Source: Areca catechu
Lineage: Eukaryota; Streptophyta; Magnoliopsida; Arecales; Arecaceae
NCBI GenBank assembly: GCA_021397845.1
Contig: CM038040.1
Coordinates: forward strand, 41,993,088-42,057,087
Reading direction: 5' to 3'
DNA length: 64,000 nucleotides
In this document: positions 22,691 to 34,184 of the stretch, piece by piece
How the letters are laid out: each line of letters opens with the position of its first letter
How positions within the stretch are numbered: the first letter of the stretch is position 1
The notes under the pieces: generated by a model
Told to the model about the DNA's origin: nothing
Database searches by the model: none
Seen by the model: only the letters and a program-made list of their open reading frames with translations
Position numbers and translations under genes: made by a program

Positions 22691-23081
22691 GTCAGCCCTA
22701 CTCTACGAAACCTTGGGGAAGCAGGGGCACGGGTTGCGAGGTCGCCACTAGAGCAGGTGCGCGCCGCACCCCATAGGGGGTGCCAGTACGGCCTGCAGTG
22801 ACACACGAAACCTCGTTTACACCAGTCGGATGGGGCTCCGCAACCGAGGAACGGGATCCTTGCGACAGGAGCCTGAAACGGCTGGAAGCCCACCGTCATT
22901 GCCTCGAAAGGAGAGATCCCGCACTCGGCCCAAAGCCTCGCCAATCTACCCCCTTCGTGATGCACGATGGACGAGGCGGCCTGGCCACTTAGCGCCCGGA
23001 CCCGAAGAAGGAGGAGGAGAGGGACTGGAGGTCGGGGGGAGCCCTCCCTGAGAGGAAGGCGAGCTTGAGGCGGTTCGGTGG

Positions 23082-23089
23082 TATAAAAG
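23082..23089 (+). promoter_or_regulatory. LTR TATA box
   Basis: TATAAAAG lies 383 bp before the LTR end, conserved in position with 13038-13044 and 4256-4263. It is a likely core promoter; the transcript would start around 23115. Confidence 0.6.
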
Positions 23090-23470
23090 GGATGGTAAAA
23101 ACGGGCGGAGGGGTAAGTCGAAAAAGGGAGGAAACACCAAGAGAACGATCCTGGGAGTCCTCAGGGAGTCCTCAGGTGTGAGCTCGGTGATCTTCGCGCA
23201 GGAAGCCGGGCTTCAACTCCCCTCTTCCCCACACTTCTTTCGTTTACATCTCCTCTAAGCACGGGAATCCTTCGGAAACCCGTCTTAGGGGCTCTGTTCC
23301 ATCTCGCCGCTCTCTAACTTGATCGTCGGAGTGCACCCGCTGGAACCCCCGGCCTGGATCTCTGACTTTGTTTTGCAGGTCCGGTAGCTTGGAGATCTCG
23401 AGGTGGAGAGTCCGAGACCGGTGCGAGCTCAAGAGCTACAGGCCACCGCGGTGAGATCGGCAATAAATAG

Positions 23471-24849
23471 TTTAACATTTTCGACCTGTAGTGAAGCATT
23501 AATACATGGCTAGTCCAATGCACCACCATCCATCTATAATCTTAAAATCAATTCATGCTTATTAACAAATTTTATATCAAAATATACTCTTTTACCTAAT
23601 TGAATGCACATGAATATCGGAATTATCCAACCAAATCAATAATATATAATTTATATAAAATTATATAAACTTAATATATGAATATATAACAGATGACTAT
23701 CAAATACCATATGTATTTAGTAAATAAGAATATTACATGCAATGGTCACATCATGTAGAGTAAAATCACCGATGCACAAAATAGTTTTTATATAATTAGA
23801 TGATCGATGTCCCGAAATTCTTATCTTTACTGATGATAGACTTAACATGTTAAATGTTAATCTACAGTCGGATCCCGACCTAGGTGTTAAGGGATTTGCT
23901 TGATGTTCTTCTGCCCAAAAAATTATCTTCTGGTAGTAATAATCTTAATATCAATAAATAATTCTATTGTATAGCAATAATAAATCTATTTTTTTTTTGA
24001 ATTTTATCAGTGGTCCATCCATCAATCCTGGTCTTAACTTCATAATTTTTTAATCCCTATGAGAGATACTTTTAGATCTCCCTTTTTAATTATTTATTTA
24101 TTTATTTATCTTTTATTTTCCTTTCTTTTCTCTTTATCTTTTCTTTTTCTTTTTCTTTTCTTTTCTTTTTCACTTTTTTTCTTCTCATCTTCTTTTTCTT
24201 TTCCTTTCTCCTTCGTTCTTCTTCTCTCACTTAGCCAAATAGAGCACCCATGCCCCTGTTCTTCCTCTCAAGGCTTGGGGGTTTCTTGCTCGAAGGAGGG
24301 TGGCTAGGCTACGCTCCATAGTGGTGCAGCCACGGGCTGGACTCCATTGGTCGATGACTCCGTATAGCACCAGGAGGGAAGGAAGAAACCCACCAATAGT
24401 GATCAGCTATGGTGGCGATGAAGGTCGTCAAGCAAGATTAGTTCTTTGCCTCAAATCTTCAGAACGGGAGTCTTCCTCCATTTTTGAATGGGAGTCCTCC
24501 TATTCGATCATCGGTTGTTACATTCCCTCATGTGTTAAAATAATTTTGTCCTCAAAATTTACTTGCTTGAGATTTAGACTTTGGAGGTATACAACCCTCG
24601 TATTATCCTCAAACTTTTAATTAGTTTGCCTTTCAAAGTACTTATCTTATAAGATCATATCATATAATAACTCAATTTATTCTACTTGTAATACATATCA
24701 AAATTTTTCTGAGCTCTTCTATTATCATGACTTTTAGGTCATAGAATCAGTATTTTTAACCAGTTTTAAATAATTTAAGCCATCATATTTTCGCTATGCA
24801 CTCTAATATAAATTTACTAGATCTTCTACTTTTTATTGGAGGACATTAT
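23471..24849. other. AT-rich DNA with a pyrimidine tract, no gene seen
   Basis: A long pyrimidine-rich stretch (about 24076-24235, T/C with few purines) is the only distinct feature. It could be part of a decayed retrotransposon leader, given the copia pol relic that follows, but nothing shows that directly. Confidence 0.45.
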
Positions 24850-27090
24850 CAAACATAATCGTAGTGGGTACACCTTAGCAAATGTTATGGTAAAATGCAT
24901 GAACTGTATACTATCAGAGAGAGTCAAATCTTCAGATTGAGTAGAAATTTTTGGACAGAGGCTACATATATAGCTTGTTATATTATAAAACGATCCCCAG
25001 TATCAACGTTGGGCATGAAGACTCCAAAAAATATGTAAATAGGAAGACATGCAGACTATTCAGTACTTAGAATCATTGGATGTCCAACTTATGTACATGT
25101 CAAAGATGAAAAACTAGATTATGGGACTATAAAGTGCATATTTCTTGGATACACATATAGGATAAAGGGCTATAGATTATGATGATAGAGTCTAGATCCT
25201 AAGAATTTCTAGTTAGTAAAGATGTGACATTTTATGAGACAGTCACTCCATGGCAATTATAATCTAGTTCTTCACATAGAGATCAAGTTAAAGATCAGCA
25301 TGATGGGACTATTATGGATATTGATCGAACTGTTAGATCACAATAACAATAACCAAATGGAGATACTCATATTTAGAATGAGCAACAACAACAGACAGAT
25401 GCAGAGATACAGACTTAGGAAGATGTTACCATGAAGGATCATATTGATGGTATTGCCACCTGTAGATCCAAGTACCAAATAGAATATCTCAAAAATATGG
25501 TTTTGAAAATTCTACTTGTACTAAGTTAGTTTATTATGTTCTGAGTATTTTAAACACTATTGGTGATGAGTCGATCACATATCTGGAGACTGTTGGTAGT
25601 TTACAGGCTAAGCAGTAACTATGGTTATGGTTGAAAAGCTATAATCTCTAGAAAAGAATCAGACTTATAAATTAGTCAAATTACAGAGGGCAAGAAGGTA
25701 ATTGACTACAAATAGATATTTAAAAAAATGAAGGAGCAAGTCATCAAGATTTTAGATACAAGACCAAGTTAGTGGCTAAGGGCTACAATCAACGAGAGGG
25801 TATTAACTACAATGAGATATTTTTTCTATAGCTAAATACTTTTATATTCATATGTTGCTTGTTTTAGTTGTTTCTCAGGATTTGAATTTAGAATAGCTAG
25901 ATGTTAAAATAATTTTTCTGCATGGTGATTTAAAGGAGCGGACTTATATGCAATAGCCACTTGGGTTTGAGTCTCAAGATAAATAAGATCATGTATGCTT
26001 GCTCAAAATATCATTATATGGTCTCAAATAGTCTATAAGATAGTCGTATTATAAATTTGACAGGTTTATGATCGACCATGAATTCAATAGTTCTCTATAT
26101 GATAGTTATATGTATCAACATTGACTTTTAGATGGGTCATTTTATTATTATTGCTGTGTATGAATGATATGATGATTGTAGCTGGGAATATTTTAGTCAA
26201 CCAGAAGCTAAAACCTAAGTTCAGTACTGTATTTGAGATGAAGGATCTTGGACTGGTAAAAAAGATATTTAGGATAGAGATCATTTATGACATATAGGTA
26301 GACTTTTTCTTACTCGGCATAGTTATATTGAGAAAGTCTTAGATATATTTGGTATGTCTACGGTTAAGCCAATCACTACTCCATTTGTCAATTATTTTAA
26401 ATTATCTACCACAGTCTGTCCTAAAACTGAGAATGAGAAAAGATAGATGTCTAGAGTGTCATATGTGAGTGCGTAGGCAGCATCATGTATGCAATGGTCT
26501 GCGTTCGATCTGAATTTCACAAGTAGTAAATGTCGTAAGCAGATACATAGATAAGCCTAAAAGGACTCGTAGGTCAAATATGAAATAGATATTTAGATAT
26601 CTGAAAAGCACTTCTAATTTAGGATTGGTATTTTCCGGATAGAGTAGTTGCACTGTTACATTATTTTGTAATTTTGATTATGCATGTAATTTGAATAGGA
26701 AAAAGATCATTGACTGGATATGTATTTTCTTTATTTAATTATGCAATGAGTTAGAATGCTACTTTACAGTCTACAGTTGCTTTATCTAGTATAAAAACAA
26801 AGAATATGACATTGACAAAGACAGTAGAAAAAGCTATTTGGCTAAGAGGGTTGGTATAAGTTGGGTATCAGGTAGGATTATTTGGACATTTATTATGATA
26901 TTCAAAGTTTTTTGTATCTTGTCAGAGATCAGATGTACCATGAACATACTAAACATGTAGATATCAGTATCACTTCATCAGATATTTGGTGGATGATGGT
27001 GATATCCGACTTCAAAAAAATTATACTATATGATTGGTCACTAGAAAGAGGATTGTTAATTGATTGCTCCAGATACTCAACTATTGCATG
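24850..27090 (+). mobile_element. Ty1/copia retrotransposon pol relic
   Basis: Despite many stops and frameshifts, the order of copia pol domains is readable. The C-terminal part of integrase lies at about 24880-25240 (DYSVLRIIGCPTYVHVKDEK, then KCIFLGYT). Reverse transcriptase is at about 25740-26280 (KLVAKGYNQREGINYNEIF, LDVKIIFLHGDL, LLKISLYGLK, and a degenerate catalytic box near 26160 with ND in place of DD). The RNase H end is at about 26580-27080 (DIYYDIQSFLYLVRDQMYHE, then HTKHVDI). Order integrase before RT is diagnostic of copia. The copy is old and inactive. I could not fix LTR boundaries; the sequence at 27160-27700 might include the 3' LTR. Confidence 0.85.
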
Positions 27091-28349
27091 GGATTTTCTA
27101 AAAAAGGACCTTTTTTTTTATTTATTTCAGGCTTCTTCACTGAGAGATAGGGATTGAGAATCGGATGAACTCTTCATCGTTTGGGACTTTTTTTCGATCT
27201 GAACTTCCCATCCAAGAAATCTAGCTTCTGATGTGAGGCTTGTGAAGATCAAGTTTGATTGACTCTATTTTTCCTTTTAAAAGGAGTGAAACCTCTCGAT
27301 TTCGTGAAGCCTTCAGTCCTGATCGCCTCGGTTCATCGCTCTTGGTCCTCGATCAACTTGGCTTGTGCTCCGGCCACTAGGGAAACTCGTTGCTTTTGGC
27401 ACACCGGTGAAATCTTGTGCCATGTTTGCTCTGTTTTCATCTTTATCCTCTTTGCCTTGGATTTATATCGAGTGCTCTGTTTCTTTGGTTATGTTCACCA
27501 TCGAAAAGGAACTTGTTCTTTGATCTATTGCCGAGGTCGAGAAGGGTATTCATTTATCTCTCTTGCATATTTTCTTGATTCATCCAGAAACTAAGAAGAG
27601 TATTGGTCTGTTCGGTTTATTGTTATCTCATAGTTAGTTTATTGTTACCTCTTTGTAATTAATTCAGGATCCTAATTTTTAAATATTTTATATAATCTTT
27701 GTATTCGATTCAGGATGGTTTACATAGTGGATTGCTCCTCCTTCTCATAGATATAGATAAATTTATTAAATCATATAATTTTTTTATCTTTTTTATACTT
27801 GTTTATTAATATCTATGATATATTTGATAAAATATTTAAATAAAAAATAAAAAATTAAAAGTTTAAAATTATTAAATTCATTGCACAAACCTCAACATAG
27901 CTGCTAGCATATTTGCCCACTGCAAGTCTTGCCTAACTGGATGAGAAGGGACATACATCGGTGTCATGCAATGATAGGCCTATCAAGCATTTAATGCCAT
28001 CCTCTCAATGAATGCATCACGGAAACATGGAGCACTACGAAAGGAAAGCTACTTTATCATCATGCGTGGTTCATGGCAAGAATCGGAAGTTAAGCTACTT
28101 TATCATTGTGTACGGTTCGCAGCAAGAATCAGAAACAAAATTAATTAGGATCAGAATCAGAAACAAAATTAATTAGGATCAGAATCCAAATGACCATATC
28201 TCTTTAAGCACTTAATTTATGATCAAATTAGAATCTTGATAAATAATTTTTATTATTTATTATTTGATTTATTTAAATATAGATGTTAATTAAGATCAAC
28301 TCTTATTTTTGACGTGGGTACCGTGTTTCATTTAAAATTAACTATTTAA
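27091..28349. other. non-coding DNA after the copia relic
   Basis: Part of it (27160-27700) may be the copia 3' LTR, judged only by position. The sequence after 27700 is AT-rich with a tandem duplication near 28120-28190 (GAATCAGAAACAAAATTAAT twice). No gene is seen. Confidence 0.4.
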
Positions 28350-28649
28350 TCACTACGATGATAGCGCGGTTGGTTAAGACATGATTTCGTTCTTCTATAT
28401 ATTCACACTCTTCACAGATTCGAGGGATGATCTCGCAGGTGACTCGATTAAATTTCAGAAAAATTCTGGATGCACGGACTAGTATGGTTAGGCTGACGTA
28501 CTCACCGGTCGATGGGAAGGCTACGTGAAAATTTATAATCCGAATCGAACAAAGATCTAACAGATTGAGACCCGAGTGGGAAGCTACACCGGGAATTAGC
28601 CTCAATTCCCTTCACCTTTTTTTTTTTCCTATCAAAAAAAAAAAAAAAA
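28350..28649 (+). mobile_element. tRNA-derived SINE
   Basis: A box TAGCGCGGTTGG (28362-28373) and B box AGATTCGAGGG (28416-28426) are spaced 42 bp apart, as in tRNA-like pol III promoters. A non-tRNA body shared with 12090-12395 follows, and the unit ends with a T-rich stretch and an A-run (28634-28649). The body includes GTGACTCGATTAAAT and GCTACACCGGGAATTA. The A box plus the lack of any tRNA fold support a SINE rather than a tRNA gene. Target duplications were not resolved by eye. Confidence 0.65.
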
Positions 28650-30330
28650 CTATTTAACGAATATTCTCTTAAGTCAGGGATTAAAATGTTAAATAAAAAT
28701 AAATTTAAGAAGTTTAAATATAAGTTTTTAAAACTTTCGATGTAGGTGTGATTTATTTTTAATCTGGAGAGGGTTTTGTCCACCCTTGCGTCTATTTAAT
28801 GATGAACGATAATGGCCTCGGACCAGTCTTTTGTTCCGAGGTCAGTCGCGTCATGCTTCCGTCACAAAGGCCTTCGCTGTTGCCGCGCTTCTCGTCCTGT
28901 AAGAATCCACCCAAACATTATGGCGAACACCTCACTACCCCCTTCATATGTCGACACGTACCCAAATTAAATTGCTGTTCGCTGATCGCTGCACCACCGG
29001 ACCTGGACCTCACCTACCCCTCCCACCAACTCGATCCGGGCCCCACTCCGTCGACTAAAAAACAAAGAGAAGGTCAGGAAAAACTTGAGACATAAACATG
29101 GAAGCAAAATCATGGCTGAGGTTTTTTTTTTTTTTTTTTTTTTTTTTCCTTCCTCTTTTTTTTCGTGGAAATATAAATAACAACTATTATTTGAATATTC
29201 TTTTATCACAACAATTATGATATAACGGGCATAGTCATTGTCAGTTAACTTAGTATCATCAATATAAAAAACACAAATATGTCAAACTTGAAATTTTATT
29301 TCAATTGTTAAAAGTAATTATTCTTTTTCTTGATAGTGAATTAAGAAATTTTTTTTATAAGATAATATCAATTTCTTATCACTTGTTTTGTTAATATTTT
29401 AAATAACATATAATAATTTTACAATAATTTTTATTTTCCTTCCATATATTTCTCCACAGGATCTCCTTTTCTTTTCTTTTTTGTTGGAGGGATACCGGAA
29501 AAAAAAAAAAAAAAAATCGTTTGGATTACCAAAGGCTTATGTGATGTTTGGCCGGCAATGCAAGACTTTTTTCATGTTACCATAATCGGAGCTTTAGTTA
29601 TGTTCAAATAAAGAAATGAATTCATTTATTTCGATTAATTAACAAGTCTAGGGGGATGTTTAATTTATTTAGTAGACGAGTCTCCGGTATCCCAAAATAC
29701 ATCATAATTGAAACCACCAGTAAGCCGGGTACCCCCACGGAAATGACGTTGGTGATGAGAAGGCCCACCGAATCCACAAAACCATTTGCCCCGAGTGGAC
29801 TTGCTCCATGGTCAAGAAGGTAGGTGTGATTTTGGAGTCTACCCATCAAGTGGTTCGAGATCAAATGCGAGTCCTCCAACGTCCAAACTGGAAACTCCTG
29901 CATCACGGACCTGCTATAGTATTTAACGCATCAACGACTCCTTAAAGTAGTCCAGAAGCAGACTCCATCTTCTCATACTATAAGATTAGGTAAAATTTGT
30001 ACCTTCTTCTACAAAACCGTGGGCAATGCTATCTAAAATCGGATTGGCACTTAATTAAAACCTGAGAATTATGATAAAAGGTGGAAATAAGATCAACAAA
30101 GAAAAAAAATATATTTCCAATTAAATCACTCACCATTTTTCAAGAGCTTCGGTTAGTTACTCTCCAAATAAGTAGACGTATATGATGGTTGGTGAGTATC
30201 TCCAAGAATTGGATGCAGGATGATAGATTACAAACGAAAAAGTTGCTTGTAATATTGTAGGAAAATATAAAGCAGATCAACCTTATACCAGACCCTTACG
30301 GAGCTTGCGTTTGACTCCTAACACCTCCAT
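28650..30330. other. upstream intergenic region of CYP98A, no confirmed gene
   Basis: It contains a T-run (29121-29147), an A-run near 29500 and one uninterrupted minus-strand frame of 94 codons (29906-29622) which I do not recognise and do not call. The remainder is AT-rich. Confidence 0.4.
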
Positions 30331-30347
30331 TATTTTAAAAATGAAAA

Positions 30348-30354
30348 ACCAACC
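30348..30354 (+). promoter_or_regulatory. AC element-like MYB site (distal)
   Basis: ACCAACC lies 198 bp before the CYP98A start codon and matches the ACCWAMC consensus bound by lignin-pathway R2R3-MYB factors. The sequence match is direct; the regulatory role is inferred from known phenylpropanoid promoters. Confidence 0.5.
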
Positions 30355-30408
30355 GAACCAAAAATAAAATAGCAATTACTTATATTAAAATAAAAATATT
30401 GCACCCAT

Positions 30409-30417
30409 CCACCAACC
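30409..30417 (+). promoter_or_regulatory. AC element-like MYB site (proximal)
   Basis: CCACCAACC lies about 25 bp upstream of the TATA box and matches the core of the AC-II type element of phenylpropanoid genes. With the copy at 30348 it makes a pair about 60 bp apart, which fits MYB control of a monolignol gene. Confidence 0.55.
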
Positions 30418-30437
30418 AAAAAAAAAAATCACTCTCT

Positions 30438-30446
30438 TATATATAT
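30438..30446 (+). promoter_or_regulatory. TATA box of CYP98A
   Basis: TATATATAT lies 108 bp before the ATG, leaving a leader of roughly 70-75 nt that is almost all pyrimidine, including (TC)15 at 30511-30540. Position and sequence fit a plant core promoter with a CT-rich 5' UTR. Confidence 0.65.
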
Positions 30447-30507
30447 CCATCCATATCACGCCTCCCCTTGCTTCAATCAAAATTCTCTCTCCTTTTTTTC
30501 TCCTCTA

Positions 30508-30510
<3 letters not shown>

Positions 30511-30540
<30 letters not shown>
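30511..30540 (+). repeat. (TC)15 microsatellite in the 5' UTR
   Basis: A perfect CT/TC run ends 5 bp before the CYP98A start codon. Such tracts are common in plant leaders and are length-polymorphic. Confidence 0.9.
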
Positions 30541-30543
<3 letters not shown>

Positions 30544-30545
30544 AA

Positions 30546-33500
30546 ATGGATCCTCCTCTCCTCCCAATAGCCCTGGCCGTCCTGGCCGTCCTTGTCTCCT
30601 TCCTATTGTACCAGCGGTTCAGATTTCGGCTCCCACCCGGTCCACGACCCTGGCCAGTGGTCGGCAACCTGTACGACATCAAACCGGTCCGGTTCAGGTG
30701 CTTCGCCGAGTGGGCCCAGACCTACGGACCGATCATGTCGGTCTGGTTCGGCACGACCCTTAACGTGGTGGTGTCGAGCTCGGAGCTGGCTAGGGAGGTG
30801 CTCAAGGAGCACGACCCGCAGCTGGCGGACAGGCCCAGGAACCGGTCTGCTGCCCGGTTCAGCCGGGACGGGAAGGACCTGATCTGGGCCGACTACGGTC
30901 CCCACTACGTGAAGGTCCGCAAGGTGTGCAACCTCGAGCTGTTCTCTCCCCGCCGGCTCGAGGCTCTCCGACCGGTCCGGGAAGACGAAGTCACCGCCAT
31001 GGTCGAGTCCATCTTCCGGGACTGCACCCGGACTGGTAAAATTAATTATTATAACATTACATCCTTCTTTATTCTTAGATATTATTTTTATTCGTTGGAG
31101 GATTGCTGGGAATTGGTCGCTTCACCGTGGAGTTTGTCGGGTAGTCGGTGGGATGGCACCTAAATGCGGGTCCCTCCTTTTTTTTTTTTTTTTTTTTTGA
31201 AACTTGTGTGCGACCTTTTTCTCCGTGTGGTAGGTACATGATGGACATTGGATCTTGACTTGGAACGTAGAGTGGAATCCAAGAAAAAGAAAGAGCGGAT
31301 AAAATACGATTTTATGTGTTTATATTATTTTATTAGGCGGGTGGTGGGTTGGGAGTGGGTGGTGGACTGTGAGGACCGAGGACCGGTCAATTTCGGCTTC
31401 ATCAGGATTTGGTTTGGTACAGGCCGGTTCGGTTTATTCCTCGGAATTTCAACTGATTTAAGAAAAATTCTGCTGTTGATATATTTTTTTTATTAAAAAT
31501 TTTTATTCTAAAAAAAATTATAAATTTAATGGAATCATCCATGAAATTATGTCTCAATCTCAAATTCATGATATATTGATAGTAAAATAAGATCTCTATC
31601 AAATGGATTACCGTCTATCGATTTTTCTAAAAAAAAAGTTAGATGATTATATACCCATGCATCCATGCATAAATGCATGCACATGTTAATGGACATTATT
31701 TTTGATATAATATACATATACATATATTTTAGATATGCACGTATATACAAGTCAATCGACATTATAAGATTATTCCACCAAATGAATCTGTTAGCGATGA
31801 TCAGGAAGTGCATACTTTTTTTTTTTTTTCTTTGGCCAATGGGAAAGTATGCAAGTTAATGGACATTATAAATAATTTCACACAAGGACATCCATCATGT
31901 TCGATCGAAATCTTCGGTCTCGGAATTGATCTGGCCTACATGGTAGATCCAGGGTGCTAGCTGTTATAATCCAATGGACCCTACTAATCGTGCAGTTTCC
32001 CGAGTCTTTAAAATTCTTCTACTTGTTTAACCGGATTCTTTGTTTTCTTTGATGGAGAGTGGAGGAAGGGAGACACTTCACCCCAAAATTTTTATTGAAA
32101 AGAATTAGCGAGTATAGATTACGGTAGAGGCTGTTTGTTTGTTTGCTTTGAATATTATATTCGACTGCTTTGATGTTTAAAACTCTTGGGTTTTTCCAGA
32201 CAAGGTTGGGAAGAGCTTGGTAGTGAGGGATCATCTTGCACCCGTGGCGTTCAACAACATAACGAGGCTTGCATTTGGGAAGCGATTCGTGAGCTCGGAA
32301 GGTCTGACAGATGAGCAAGGGAAAGAGTTCAAGGCGATCGTGGCCAATGGCTTGAAATTTGGTGCATCACTCTCCCTTGCAGAATTTGTGTGGTGGCTAA
32401 GATGGATGTTCCCCATCGATGAAGATGCCTACTCCAAGCACAATGCTCGAAGGGATCGGCTAACTAAAATCATCATGGAAGAACACACCAGAGCTCGCAA
32501 ACAGAGCGGCGCAAAGCAGCACTTCGTCGATGCTCTGCTCACCTTGAAGGATCAATATGACCTCGGTGAGGACACCATCATCGGACTTCTTTGGGTGCGT
32601 TACTCTATCCTACTCTATTTCTCTTCGCATTCTATCTTCATTTTTTTTTAATCTTTTTCTCTTTCTGGTGGTAATTAATATACATGACGCTTACAGGCCG
32701 GGCGTCTGTTTCTTACTTGGAAGGATAGAAATGACCTGATCAAGTTTTATATCACCTTGAGATCTAGCATGGGTGAAACCAACAAGGCATGCAATTTAGT
32801 CACCACATAGTTCCACATTTAAATAGATGAAGACATGGATTATATTGTAGGAATTTTTCCCCATGGATCCATAGAGAAGATCAGGACACAAGAAAAATCT
32901 TATTATTCGAGAACGTGCGGATCTAAATATGCAATGGATCCAAAAAAAATCTTATATAAATTGGGAACGAATAATCGTTCTAAGGTTTTTTTTTTTTTTT
33001 TTCGCTCGATCCATTTCTCCGAAAAAAATTACCGAACCTTATAGGGACAGAGTTTAATGATGAACATTAATTATGAAGGCTTCGATATATCCTCTAATCT
33101 CCGATATCTTGGATGATGCTGTTATTATATGATGCGCAGGATATGATAACAGCCGGAATGGACACCACCGTCATAACAGTGGAATGGGCCATGGCTGAGC
33201 TAGCGAGGAATCCAAGAGTGCAGGAGAAAGTCCAGGAGGAACTGGACCGCGTCATCGGAGATGAACGCATCATGAGCGAAGCCGACTTCCAGAACCTCCC
33301 CTACCTGCAATGCGTGGTGAAGGAATCCCTCCGGCTACACCCACCAACCCCTCTCATGCTCCCCCACAAGGCCACTGCCAACGTCAAGATCGGTGGATAT
33401 GATATCCCCAAGGGATCCAACGTGCATGTCAACGTCTGGGCCATCGCCCGCGATCCACGGATCTGGAAAAACCCGCTGGAATACCGGCCGGAGAGGTTCG

Positions 33501-33784
33501 CCGAGGAGAATATCGACATAAAGGGGAGCGACTTCAGGGTGCTGCCATTTGGTGCCGGCCGGCGGGTGTGCCCGGGGGCTCAGCTGGGCATTAACCTGGT
33601 CGGTTCCATGCTCGGCCACCTCTTGCACCACTTCAAGTGGACGCTGCCCGAGGGAGTCAAGCCGGAGGACGTCGACCTCTCGGAGAACCCCGGGATGGTC
33701 ACCTTCATGCATACTCCATTGCAGGCCGTCGCCACGCCGAGGCTGCCGAACGATTTGTACAAGCGTGTCCCTGTCGACATATAA
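30546..33784 (+). CDS. CYP98A: CYP98A cytochrome P450 (p-coumaroyl shikimate/quinate 3'-hydroxylase, C3'H)
   Basis: Three exons, 30546-31035, 32200-32594 and 33140-33784, with GT-AG introns of 1164 and 545 bp, give 1530 nt and 509 residues, the usual CYP98A length. The start is the only ATG in frame before the membrane anchor (about residues 5-21); the hinge PPGP follows at 30-33. The I-helix AGMDTT is at 300-305, ExxR at 357-360, PERF at 412-415 and the heme loop PFGAGRRVCPG with Cys439. Strings such as DCTRTDKVGKSL and FNNITRLAFGKRF are typical of CYP98A. The enzyme is ER-anchored and 3-hydroxylates the coumaroyl ring of shikimate/quinate esters, opening the way to caffeoyl, G and S lignin units. 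Exon 1 is strongly GC-rich, the later exons less so. All key residues are present, so it looks functional. Paired AC elements lie upstream. Alternative: a CYP98 paralogue with other acyl acceptors cannot be excluded. Confidence 0.96.
31036..32199 (+). other. CYP98A intron 1 (1164 bp)
   Basis: Donor GTAAAA, acceptor TTTTTCCAG; phase 1 (exon 1 ends one base into a Asp codon). AT-rich with a T-run near 31180-31198. No inserted gene is recognised. Confidence 0.9.
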
Positions 33785-34143
33785 TTCTGCGATCAATCGA
33801 TCACCGTTCTTCACCAGCTTAATTAATATGCATGGCATTTTATATATTTATGATGCTTCTTGTATTATTGTTTATATCCCAGGAGGAAGAAGATCCAGGA
33901 AGTAGTTGGGAGGTGATCGAGATTTTTGTCTTTTGTATCTGAAACTTTCTATGTATCATCATGTCCAGATGTTAATTAAGTTCGGTATTCGGTTTAAATG
34001 TCACAGAATTAATGCAATTTTAAGTGATATATAGGTTACCCTTCGATCGATGATGTAAATTTGTCGAATCGTACGTACGTTTTGATGGGGGAAGCAGTGA
34101 AACATATAAATGTTAATTTCTGGCATGCATACTGTTAACATAG

Positions 34144-34184
<41 letters not shown>

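Larger units (their letters stand above)
20753..23465 (+). mobile_element. solo LTR of the minisatellite-bearing family, 2713 bp
   Basis: It starts TGATATGGCT and ends GATCGGCAATA, and is flanked by the 5-bp direct repeat AATAG (20748-20752 and 23466-23470). The last base pair is TA instead of CA. Inside are TGACGTGG 17 bases from the start, the minisatellite (about 20860-22690), unique DNA shared with 12659-13430 in reverse, a TATA box, and the U5-like end. No internal gag-pol is present. It is the only complete copy of this LTR in the window with both target duplicates, so it defines the family's ends. Confidence 0.88.

Noticed and set aside
20703..22751. Frames of 322, 352 and 359 codons in the third array
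   Set aside because: By-products of the 184-bp trimer repeat, open in several frames at once.
28362..28426. A tRNA gene
   Set aside because: A and B boxes are present, but the region between and around them does not fold into a cloverleaf by eye and is followed by a SINE body with an A-tail.
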